This document shows positions 32,214 through 39,640 of a DNA stretch of 64,000 nucleotides, one piece after another. This DNA is from DATLMR01 sp035634255 (lineage in GTDB: Bacteria > Acidobacteriota > Blastocatellia > UBA7656). The stretch covers positions 9,480-73,479 of the forward strand of contig DASQDI010000061.1 in assembly GCA_035634255.1 (NCBI GenBank). Reading direction: 5' to 3'. The position numbers were made by a program, and so were the translations under genes. The notes under the pieces are model-generated. The model was not told the DNA's origin and did no database searches. It worked only from the letters and a program-made list of their open reading frames with translations. The first letter of the stretch is position 1; each line of letters begins with the position of its first letter.

Positions 32214-34886
32214 ATGGCCCGGCTCTCATGGTTTATACGCAGGCTCCGCGGGCTAAGGCGCGCGGAAGCGATCCACGACGAGATAGACGAGGAGATGCGC
32301 TTTCATATCGATATGCGCGCGGGGGAGAACCTCCGTCTCGGCATGCCACCGGACGAGGCGCGCAGGGCCGCTTTGAAGAGCTTCGGCAACGTCGGCCGTG
32401 TCAAGGAGATCGCTTACGATATTCGCGGAGGGGGCGTAATGGAGACTCTGTTGCAGGACTTGCGCTACGGCGCGCGCATGCTGCTCAAGAACCCCGGATT
32501 CACTCTCATCGCAGTACTCACTCTGGCGCTGGGTATCGGGGCCAATACCGCGATTTTTAGCGTAGTGTATGGAGTGCTCTTGAAAGCATTGCCGTACCCT
32601 GAACCCGACCGACTCGTGGCCATACATGGGAGCTCGAATAAAACGCCCCGGATGGCGGTCGCCTACCCTGACTACCTTGACTGGCGCGCCCGGCAGTCGA
32701 CGTTCACCGACCTCTCCGCACGGATGCCTGCCGGGGGAGTGCTGACAGGTAGTGAGCCGGAGCGCGTAACCGGCCGGTTAGTGTCCGCGAGCTTTTTTCG
32801 CACTCTGGGCGTGCAGCCCCATGTCGGACGCACCTTCACCGAAGCCGAAGACCGCCCCGGCGCTGAGCGCGTCATGGTGCTGAGCTATTCCCTATGGCAG
32901 CGCCGCTCCGGAGGTGACGAGGGGTTGATTGGCAACGCTATTGAGTACAACGGCGAAAGCTGGACCGTCGTCGGCGTCATGCCGGCCGGGTTCGATTTCT
33001 ATGGCCAGAGCAATCTTAATAATGAGTTCTTCATACCCTTAGGCCAACTCGCAAATCAGGAATACATGCGAGACCGCAAGTCGCATACGGTCATGGTTAC
33101 CGGGAGATTGAAACCGGGTGTGACCATTGAGCAGGCGCGCGCTGAGATCCAGTCTTTAGCTCTGCAACTCGGAGAGCAATACCCCACGTCCAATTACGGT
33201 AAGAGCGCGGTGGTACGATCATTCTCTGACGATTACGTTGGTGAAGTGCGTCCCGCGCTTTTGATGATATCTGTGGCCGTGGCCCTGGTGCTGCTCATCG
33301 CCTGCGCCAACGTTACCAACTTGATGCTCGCGCGCGCGGCAGGGCGGCGGAAGGAGATCGCGTTAAGGGTGGCGCTCGGGGCGGGGCGCGGCCGAGTCAT
33401 CCGTCAATTGTTGACCGAAGCCGTGCTGCTTTCGACGGCGGGCGCCTTAATAGGTATTTTGCTCGCTGCCTGGGGGAACGACCTGCTTGTCAGGTATTAC
33501 CCGGACGGTTTGCCCCGGCTTGAAGAGATCGGCATCGATTTGCCTGTCCTGGGATTTACGACGCTGATAACTGTAATGGCTGTGATCCTGTTCGGGCTCG
33601 CGCCGGCCTTGCGAGCATCGAAGGTCAATCTCCACGAAGTACTTAAGGAAGGCGGGCGTCGCAGCTCAGGCGTTATGGGCGGGCGTCTGCGCAACGCCCT
33701 GGTGATCGCAGAAGTGGCCCTGTCAGTGATGCTCCTGCTTGGAGCCGGCCTGCTGCTCAAGAGCTTCAGGCAAGTCATGCAGGTCGAAAGCGGATTTGAT
33801 TCGCGTAACGTGCTAACAATGCGGCTGCGCCTGCCCGACGCGAAGTACCGCGAAGCGTCACAGTCGGTGGCTTTCCTTCAGGATTTAATGCGCCGCGTGA
33901 CAGCATTGCCTGGCGTCCAAAATGTGAGCGTAGCCACTGGCTTCCCTCTCGGGCGAGGCAGCGAAAACGGCTATTGGGTAGAAGGGGAGCCCGAGCCCCA
34001 ACAGCATGAGCAGTGGGCTTCCTCTGTGACCCAATCGGTGAGCGAAGGCTACTTTGAAACCTTAGGAATCGCGCTGCTCTCTGGCCGTAACTTCACCGCG
34101 CTGGATACGGCGGACTCACCGCCCGTGGTGGTCGTAGACGAAGGCTTTGTCCGCCGTCATTGCCCGGACGGCAGGCTCGAAAGCGCCCTCGGTAAGCGGC
34201 TGCGTTTCGGCGGCCCCAGCGAACCCTGGCGCGAAGTCGTCGGCGTGGTTCGGCACGTCCGGCACTACGGGTTGGAGGAAGAGGGCCGCGCCGGAATTTA
34301 CCGGCCCTGGCTGCAGATCAACCCGAAGTGGTTTGCGGACTTCACGCGGGCGATGGACCTGATCGTGAAGACTTCAGTCGACCCCGAAGGCTTTATCGGT
34401 CCGATCAGGAAAGAAGTACAGGCAATCGACAAGGACCAGCCGCTCGCCAACGTGGCAACTCTGGAAGAGATTCTGTCCCGCTCGGTTGCGCCGCGAAGGT
34501 TCAGTTTGCACCTGCTGGAGTTGTTTGCGCTGATCGCGTTACTGCTGGGCGCTGTGGGTCTTTATGGTGTGATCGCTTACTCAGTTTCGGAACGAACTCA
34601 CGAGATCGGCATACGCATGGCGCTGGGGGCGAGGCGGGTAGATATGCTGCGGATGGTCATCGGGCAGGGCCTCAAGCTGGCTGCGGTCGGGATAGGGATA
34701 GGGCTGATCGGGGCCATCGCTCTGACGCGGTCGATCAAGAGTCTGCTGTTCGGAGTAAGTGCGACTGATCCAGCCATCTTCGCGGCCGTAGTGATCCTGT
34801 TGCTGAGTGTGGCGCTGGCGGCCTGTTATGTTCCGGCAAGGAGGGCGACCAAAGTAGATCCGATGGTTGCGTTGCGGTATGAGTGA
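32214..34886 (+). CDS. MacB/FtsX-type ABC permease (ADOP family)
   Basis: 890 residues, AAGGAGC upstream. The N-terminal permease prefix domain (~1-80) holds 'IDEEMRFHIDMRAGENLRLGMPPDEARRAALKSFGN'. Next come 'LLQDLRYGARMLLKNPGFTL', a first PCD domain ('VSASFFRTLGVQPHVGRTF', 'VLSYSLWQRRSGGD') and an FtsX block ('VLLIACANVTNLMLARAAGRRKEIALRVALGAGRGRVIRQLL'). A second PCD domain ('EGYFETLGIALLSGRNF') and FtsX block ('LYGVIAYSVSERTHEIGIRMALGARRVDMLRMV') end in 'RRATKVDPMVALRYE'. Duplicated MacB-type halves without a linked ATPase are the ADOP hallmark. It is co-transcribed with padR. Exported substrate unknown. Confidence 0.9.
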   Translation: MARLSWFIRRLRGLRRAEAIHDEIDEEMRFHIDMRAGENLRLGMPPDEARRAALKSFGNVGRVKEIAYDIRGGGVMETLLQDLRYGARMLLKNPGFTLIAVLTLALGIGANTAIFSVVYGVLLKALPYPEPDRLVAIHGSSNKTPRMAVAYPDYLDWRARQSTFTDLSARMPAGGVLTGSEPERVTGRLVSASFFRTLGVQPHVGRTFTEAEDRPGAERVMVLSYSLWQRRSGGDEGLIGNAIEYNGESWTVVGVMPAGFDFYGQSNLNNEFFIPLGQLANQEYMRDRKSHTVMVTGRLKPGVTIEQARAEIQSLALQLGEQYPTSNYGKSAVVRSFSDDYVGEVRPALLMISVAVALVLLIACANVTNLMLARAAGRRKEIALRVALGAGRGRVIRQLLTEAVLLSTAGALIGILLAAWGNDLLVRYYPDGLPRLEEIGIDLPVLGFTTLITVMAVILFGLAPALRASKVNLHEVLKEGGRRSSGVMGGRLRNALVIAEVALSVMLLLGAGLLLKSFRQVMQVESGFDSRNVLTMRLRLPDAKYREASQSVAFLQDLMRRVTALPGVQNVSVATGFPLGRGSENGYWVEGEPEPQQHEQWASSVTQSVSEGYFETLGIALLSGRNFTALDTADSPPVVVVDEGFVRRHCPDGRLESALGKRLRFGGPSEPWREVVGVVRHVRHYGLEEEGRAGIYRPWLQINPKWFADFTRAMDLIVKTSVDPEGFIGPIRKEVQAIDKDQPLANVATLEEILSRSVAPRRFSLHLLELFALIALLLGAVGLYGVIAYSVSERTHEIGIRMALGARRVDMLRMVIGQGLKLAAVGIGIGLIGAIALTRSIKSLLFGVSATDPAIFAAVVILLLSVALAACYVPARRATKVDPMVALRYE

Positions 34887-35073
34887 TCAACAATCCCTGC
34901 GACACTTCAATACATGAGATTCTTTCATAGAGTCTTGTGGAGCATCGCACCTGCCGGGCCATTAGCCTCCTGATTGATGGCCGGGCATGGGCCGCCTGCC
35001 TTGTTGATCTGAGTTTCTGACGGCCGAAACTTATTTTACTCAGGGGGTGTTATTAATCGCTTTACAGTATCGG

Positions 35074-35099
35074 AAGCACCCAGAGTGCCAGGGTGCTTT
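35074..35099 (+). terminator. Terminator-like hairpin downstream of the ADOP gene
   Basis: AAGCACCC (35074-35081) pairs with GGGTGCTT (35091-35098) around a 9-base loop, followed by TG. It lies 188 bases past the ADOP stop. Otherwise the 34887-35231 gap holds no gene. Confidence 0.5.
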
Positions 35100-35231
35100 G
35101 TGCGCGAGAATATATGCAGGCATATGTGAGTGTTTTCCTTCCAAGATGCGCCTTTAAGTAATGGGGTGCTTCTCCACAGCCCGTCGTCTCAGCGACAACC
35201 TACTCTCCGAAGGCTCTCGGGAGGATGATTT

Positions 35232-35882
35232 ATGAAATGCATTTCCGTAGTTTCCAGATTCTTCTTATTGATCGGGATTCTTGTTCTGATTCAAGTGCAA
35301 GCTCGTGCAGATTCCTGCGAAATTGATTTGCAGAACAATTCTCATAACTGCCAGAACATAGCTGCTATCAGCTTTATCTCCGGCCCGAACAATAAACAAG
35401 TTGTTTTCTCCATCAGTCTTGATCCCGATGGCTCTGGCTTCAGGGAAGCTATCTTTGACGTTGAGTATAAACAAAAAGGAACCGGCTGGACTGTAAATAT
35501 CGGCGACTCTATTTCTAACAACGGATTTGCGGGGGATTTCTCAGATCAAAGCAATGATGCGGAGCTTCAGATTTTAGACGGGCTTCTGTCCGTCTACGGG
35601 TCTGATTTTATTCCGCCCGACGTGAGGCTACTGCTGACTTATTCACCTGTGGTCGAAAAGAAGCGGTCCAGCATAAGGCTACGGATAAAGAACCAGTCCC
35701 TAACCTGGCAATATAATGGGCAGCAGGGAGGAGTCAGTTCGCCTTATCTGTATGCCCTGAATGGGCAGAGTGATGATGAGGGGACGGTCAACTATAATAC
35801 CTACGCGGCATTTAACAGGACAATTTCCTCTTCAGGGCGCGAGGGCTCAGGAGTAAAACGGATCAAGATAGAGTTAAAATAG
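35232..35882 (+). CDS. Exported protein of unknown function (216 aa)
   Basis: Strong ribosome site GGGAGGA 6-7 bases upstream. A signal peptide (FFLLIGILVLIQVQARA) is followed by a mature domain of alternating strands: 'NIAAISFISGPNNKQVVFSISLDPDGSG', 'AIFDVEYKQKGTGWTVNIGDS', 'IRLRIKNQSLTWQYNGQ'. Two cysteines near the new N-terminus (SCEIDLQNNSHNC) could form a disulfide. I do not recognise a family; it resembles a beta-sandwich. It lies between two divergent PadR-ADOP units and appears independent of both. Confidence 0.7.
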   Translation: MKCISVVSRFFLLIGILVLIQVQARADSCEIDLQNNSHNCQNIAAISFISGPNNKQVVFSISLDPDGSGFREAIFDVEYKQKGTGWTVNIGDSISNNGFAGDFSDQSNDAELQILDGLLSVYGSDFIPPDVRLLLTYSPVVEKKRSSIRLRIKNQSLTWQYNGQQGGVSSPYLYALNGQSDDEGTVNYNTYAAFNRTISSSGREGSGVKRIKIELK

Positions 35883-35961
35883 CGAGGATTGTAACTACAG
35901 AAACAAAGCTCGGGCATGTAGGTACAACCGGCAATGCGCGCGGCACGCCGCCCCATCTTCA

Positions 35962-38685
35962 TTATTCAAACTTCAGCGCCACCAGCGGATCAACCTTAGT
36001 CGCCTTCCGCGTCGGCAGCCAGCAGGCCAGTAGTGCCACCGCCGTCAACAAGAGCGCGATTATGGCAAACGTCAGCGGGTCGGTTGCGCTCACTTCGAAC
36101 AGTAGGTTCTCCATCAGACCCGTCAGGCAGACCGCCCCCACCATACCCAGACCTATGCCCACCAGCGCCAGCTTTGCTCCCTGCATCATTACCAGCTTCA
36201 CCACGTCGTGCGTTTGCGCCCCCAGCGCCATCCGAATGCCGATTTCTCGCGTGCGCCGCATCACCGAGTACGATATCACCCCATAAATCCCTACCCCGGC
36301 CAGCAGCGCCGCAGTCGCTGATAGCAGGTTCAGCAGCAGTGTGTTGAATCGGGGCCGCGCCAGGGCCGTCGAGACAACTTCCTCCATCGTCTTCACGCTA
36401 GTGACAGCTTGGTCAGGGTCGAGCGCGGTAACTTCGCCTCGCACCATAGCGATAATCGACGACGGGTCGGAGGCAGCGCGAACCGTCACACACGTCACCG
36501 GGTACGGGAATTGCCGGTACGGCACGTACACGTTCCAGCCTGCTTCTTTAATTTCCCGCAGGCGGGCGTCCCCTGCGATTCCGACAATCGTGCACCACCC
36601 CTGCCCACCAAGATTGATCCGCTTGCCGAGCGGGTCAACTCCCGGCGCGACGATGCGGCGCGACAAAGCCTCGCTGATGATAACAACCTGCGGTGCATCC
36701 GCGTCGTCCTGCTCGGTGAACTCCCGCCCTGCTTTGAGCGGAATCCCGATAGATCGGAGGTAGTGTGGCGTGATCGATTCGCAGTTCAGCACCTCATTTC
36801 GCATTACCTCGTCCGGCGGTTGCCCCTCGGCCGCATACCGCACGTACCACCCTATGGGTGCCTCCAGGGGGCGGATCAGCGCCGCCCCCGCCGAAATTAT
36901 TCCGGGCTGTGCTTCAACGCGTTCGAGCAACTGCTGAATATAATCTCTGGTGCTCTCAACGTCGGGGTATTTCTCACCATGCAATTGGAGTTGTAACGTC
37001 ACTACGTTACGCGGATCGAACCCGAGGTCGACCTGTTGCAGATTCAGGAAGCTGCGCGAGATGAGTCCGGCCCCGATGAGCAGCATCAAAGTAACGGCTA
37101 CCTGCCCGACTACCAGCGCGCCTCGCAAGCGATTCCCCCGTGGTTCTCCGCCGACCCTGCTGCTGTCGGCGGCCAGTGCTTCGTTGAGGTTGACTTTTGA
37201 AGTGATGAGAGCCGGGGCCAGCCCGCAGATAAAGGCCGATAGGAACGTCAGGCCGAATGTAAAAAACAGCACCCGCCCATTCATCCGTACCGCCTCGATG
37301 CGCGGGATGTCGGCGGGCGCAAGTCCCGGGAGCATACCTATCAACAAGTAAGCCAGGAGGGTTCCCAGCCCGCCTCCGGCGACCGCAAGTACAAGGCTTT
37401 CGCTCATCAACTGCCGCGCGATTCGGTCCCGGCTGGCACCAAGCGCTGCCCGCACCGCGATCTCTTTGCGCCGCGAAGTCGCGCGAGCCAGCATCAGATT
37501 GGCGATATTGGCGCAGGCGATCAGCAGCAGCAATGCCGTCGCGGCTAGCAGCAGATAGAGCGCGGGCCGCGCGTCGCCGAAGATGTGCCTGGCCAGCGGC
37601 TTGACGACAGACCGCTCGGCGCTCGCTTTCATCTCGGGGTGTTCGGCTGCGACCCTTCTGATGATGGTGTCAAGTTCGGCCTGGGCTTGCTCCAACGTCA
37701 CCGCTGGCTTTAGCCGCCCGACAGCTTGCAGAAAGCCTATCCGATTTTCGACCAAGGCCTTCCCGCTCGTGGCCGACAGCGGCACCCAGATGTCGACGCC
37801 TTTCGGAAACTCAAAGTCCGCGGGCATAACCCCGATGACAGTCATGCCTATATCGTTGAGCCTGATTGCCGGCCCGGACGGATTGGGATTCACCGCCGCT
37901 TCCAGCGCCGCCTGCTTCCCCCCATCGTTGAGCGTGATCATCTGCCCGATCAGATCGGGGTCGCCGCCGAAGCGGCCCTGCCACAGTTGATGGCTTATGA
38001 CCACCACGCCAGCTTCGCCCGGACGGTCTTCATCCGGGGTGAAGGCTCGCCCCAGGGCGGGGTTGACCCCGAGCGTCGGGAAGAAGTCCGCCGAGACTCT
38101 GGCGCTATTGACCTCGGCCGCTTCGCCCCGCCCGGTCAGCATGTAGCTAAAGCCATAAACCGTAGTCGTCATCGCCGCGAGGTTTTCAAAGACCTGGCTT
38201 TGACTCCGCCAGTCGTTAAACTCCGGGATAGATATTTCGATGAATGCATGACTCGACGTTTCATCGGTCTTCCATGCAACGGCCAGTCGCTCCTGCCGCA
38301 TAAACGGCAGAGGGCGCAAAAGCACCGTCTGCACCACGCTGAAAATGGCGGTGTTCGCGCCGATGCCCAGAGCCAGCGTCATGACGGCGACTAAGGTGAA
38401 GCCAGGCTGCTTCAAAGACAGTCGCGCACCGTGGCGCAGGTCTTGCCACAAAGTCTCTAACATACCGCCTCCCCGAACTTCATAGGCCAGATCCCTCAGC
38501 CTGCCCGGATTCCCGAAGCTTCTGAGTGCAGCCCGTTGTGCCTCCTCCGGCCTCATGCCCCGCTCGATATTAGCCTCAGCCTCCATCTCAACATGGAAGC
38601 GCATCTCCTCTTCAATCTCTCCGATGACTTCTTCACGGCGTACAAAGGCGCGAAGGCGCGCGGTGAGAATATTGAGCCACTCCAT
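35962..38685 (-). CDS. MacB/FtsX-type ABC permease (ADOP family)
   Basis: 907 residues, AGGGGCAGG upstream of the ATG, 11 bases after the padR stop. The prefix domain (~1-85) contains 'EIEEEMRFHVEMEAEANIERGMRPEEAQRAALRSFGN'. The body repeats the ADOP plan: 'LWQDLRHGARLSLKQPGFTL', 'LALGIGANTAIFSVVQTVLL', PCD ('VSADFFPTLGVNPALGRAF'), FtsX ('LLIACANIANLMLARATSRRKEIAVRAALGASRDRI'), second PCD ('PHYLRSIGIPLKAGREF') and second FtsX ('IYGVISYSVMRRTREIGIRMALGAQ'), ending 'RKATKVDPLVALKFE'. It is slightly longer than its paralogues because of an insert around 'MITLNDGGKQAALEA'. It forms an operon with the upstream padR. Confidence 0.9.
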   Translation of the reverse strand: MEWLNILTARLRAFVRREEVIGEIEEEMRFHVEMEAEANIERGMRPEEAQRAALRSFGNPGRLRDLAYEVRGGGMLETLWQDLRHGARLSLKQPGFTLVAVMTLALGIGANTAIFSVVQTVLLRPLPFMRQERLAVAWKTDETSSHAFIEISIPEFNDWRSQSQVFENLAAMTTTVYGFSYMLTGRGEAAEVNSARVSADFFPTLGVNPALGRAFTPDEDRPGEAGVVVISHQLWQGRFGGDPDLIGQMITLNDGGKQAALEAAVNPNPSGPAIRLNDIGMTVIGVMPADFEFPKGVDIWVPLSATSGKALVENRIGFLQAVGRLKPAVTLEQAQAELDTIIRRVAAEHPEMKASAERSVVKPLARHIFGDARPALYLLLAATALLLLIACANIANLMLARATSRRKEIAVRAALGASRDRIARQLMSESLVLAVAGGGLGTLLAYLLIGMLPGLAPADIPRIEAVRMNGRVLFFTFGLTFLSAFICGLAPALITSKVNLNEALAADSSRVGGEPRGNRLRGALVVGQVAVTLMLLIGAGLISRSFLNLQQVDLGFDPRNVVTLQLQLHGEKYPDVESTRDYIQQLLERVEAQPGIISAGAALIRPLEAPIGWYVRYAAEGQPPDEVMRNEVLNCESITPHYLRSIGIPLKAGREFTEQDDADAPQVVIISEALSRRIVAPGVDPLGKRINLGGQGWCTIVGIAGDARLREIKEAGWNVYVPYRQFPYPVTCVTVRAASDPSSIIAMVRGEVTALDPDQAVTSVKTMEEVVSTALARPRFNTLLLNLLSATAALLAGVGIYGVISYSVMRRTREIGIRMALGAQTHDVVKLVMMQGAKLALVGIGLGMVGAVCLTGLMENLLFEVSATDPLTFAIIALLLTAVALLACWLPTRKATKVDPLVALKFE

Positions 38686-38696
38686 CGGCCTGCCCC

Positions 38697-39029
38697 TTAC
38701 GTCGCCTGCCTCACCTTCGCGATGGCAAGGGCGAGCATGTCCCAGCTCGCCTCCTCGACGGCCAGCTGCCTGCGGCCCGCCCTGGTCAGCGTGTAGAACT
38801 TGGCCTTACGGCCGGTCTCGTTCGTCCCCCACTTGGAGCTTATCCATCCGCGCTGCTCGATCCGGTAAAGGGCCGGGTAGAGCGAGCCTTGCTCGACGGT
38901 CAGCATCCCTTCCGACATCTGCCCGATGCGCTGAATGATGCCGTAGCCATGCAGCGACCCTAAGCCGAGGGCCTTGAGGACCAGCATGTCGAGAGTGCCC
39001 TGCAGGAGATCAGCCTTCGTCTGTGACAC
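38697..39029 (-). CDS. PadR family transcriptional regulator
   Basis: 110 residues, GTG start with GGAGGTGG upstream. 'LLQGTLDMLVLKALGLGSLHGYGIIQRIGQM', 'EQGSLYPALYRIEQRGWISSKWG' and 'RKAKFYTLTRAGRRQLAVEEASW' are the winged-helix and C-terminal helix parts. It is very similar to the regulator at 31870. Its gene leads the ADOP operon on the bottom strand and diverges from the third padR at 39304. Two copies of a TTGACATTC-containing motif lie within 85 bases upstream, plausible sites for autorepression. Confidence 0.92.
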   Translation of the reverse strand: MSQTKADLLQGTLDMLVLKALGLGSLHGYGIIQRIGQMSEGMLTVEQGSLYPALYRIEQRGWISSKWGTNETGRKAKFYTLTRAGRRQLAVEEASWDMLALAIAKVRQAT

Positions 39030-39068
39030 GTTCCACCTCCGAGAATATTCGCGCGTCGAAGAGTGATG

Positions 39069-39113
39069 CCTAGAATGTCAAAGTACAGTATGCCGGGGGT
39101 CCCGGAATGTCAA
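39069..39113 (-). promoter_or_regulatory. Promoter and repeated TTGACATTC motif of the bottom-strand padR operon
   Basis: Bottom strand: TTGACA (39108-39113), 17 bases, TACTGT (39085-39090) make a good sigma70 promoter. TTGACATTCCGGG at the -35 is repeated as TTGACATTCTAGG at 39069-39081, just downstream of the -10. The same 13-mer occurs at 31817-31829. Confidence 0.5.
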
Positions 39114-39260
39114 TGCTCGGGATCTCAGGTGCCATATTTCTCCAGAGGGAGGGCTGCAGCCGAGGGGCTCAGGCTGTAGCAGGGCAAATCCTGAAAGATG
39201 GGCCGAGGGCTTGATCTTCTAAGACACCCTATGTAGGATGCTTGCTAGATAGAATTCTTA

Positions 39261-39268
39261 CTACGTAG
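39261..39268. promoter_or_regulatory. Possible operator palindrome upstream of the third padR
   Basis: CTACGTAG is a perfect palindrome 36 bases before the padR start at 39304. The TTGACATTCTAGG motif of the other two padR operons is absent here, in keeping with a different regulator subtype. Confidence 0.25.
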
Positions 39269-39303
39269 AGTTTTATCCACTAATCCTTACTGAGGAGTTT
39301 GCG

Positions 39304-39630
39304 ATGGGCAAAGGGTTTCTCACTTACTCGACGGCCGTCATCCTGCGAGCCATAGCCAACGGCTACCTGTATGGGTTCGACATCATTGACATTACGGGCC
39401 TAGCGGGCGGGACGGTATACCCGGCCCTGCGGCGGCTGGAAGAAGCCGGCTATCTCGCCTCAAAGTGGGAAGAGCAGACTATCGCGCAGGCCGCTCCGCG
39501 CCCTCCGCGCAAGTATTACGAGTTGACGCGAGCCGGGCAGGAGACGTTAGCGGAGGCCGTAAAGCGTTACCGGCTGTTGGAGCAGTCACAGTCGAAAAAA
39601 GAGCGTGATCCGAAACCGTCACGCGCGTGA
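39304..39630 (+). CDS. PadR family transcriptional regulator (divergent subtype)
   Basis: 108 residues, GAGGAG 7 bases upstream. 'YSTAVILRAIANGYLYGFDIIDITGLAGGTVYPALRRLEEAGYLASKWEE' is the winged helix, and 'RPPRKYYELTRAGQETLAEAVKRYRLLEQ' the wing and dimer helix. It lacks the 'LLQGTLDMLIL' N-terminus of the other two regulators and so belongs to another PadR group. The permease gene begins 10 bases after its stop. Confidence 0.88.
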   Translation: MGKGFLTYSTAVILRAIANGYLYGFDIIDITGLAGGTVYPALRRLEEAGYLASKWEEQTIAQAAPRPPRKYYELTRAGQETLAEAVKRYRLLEQSQSKKERDPKPSRA

Positions 39631-39640
39631 GGTCACAATC

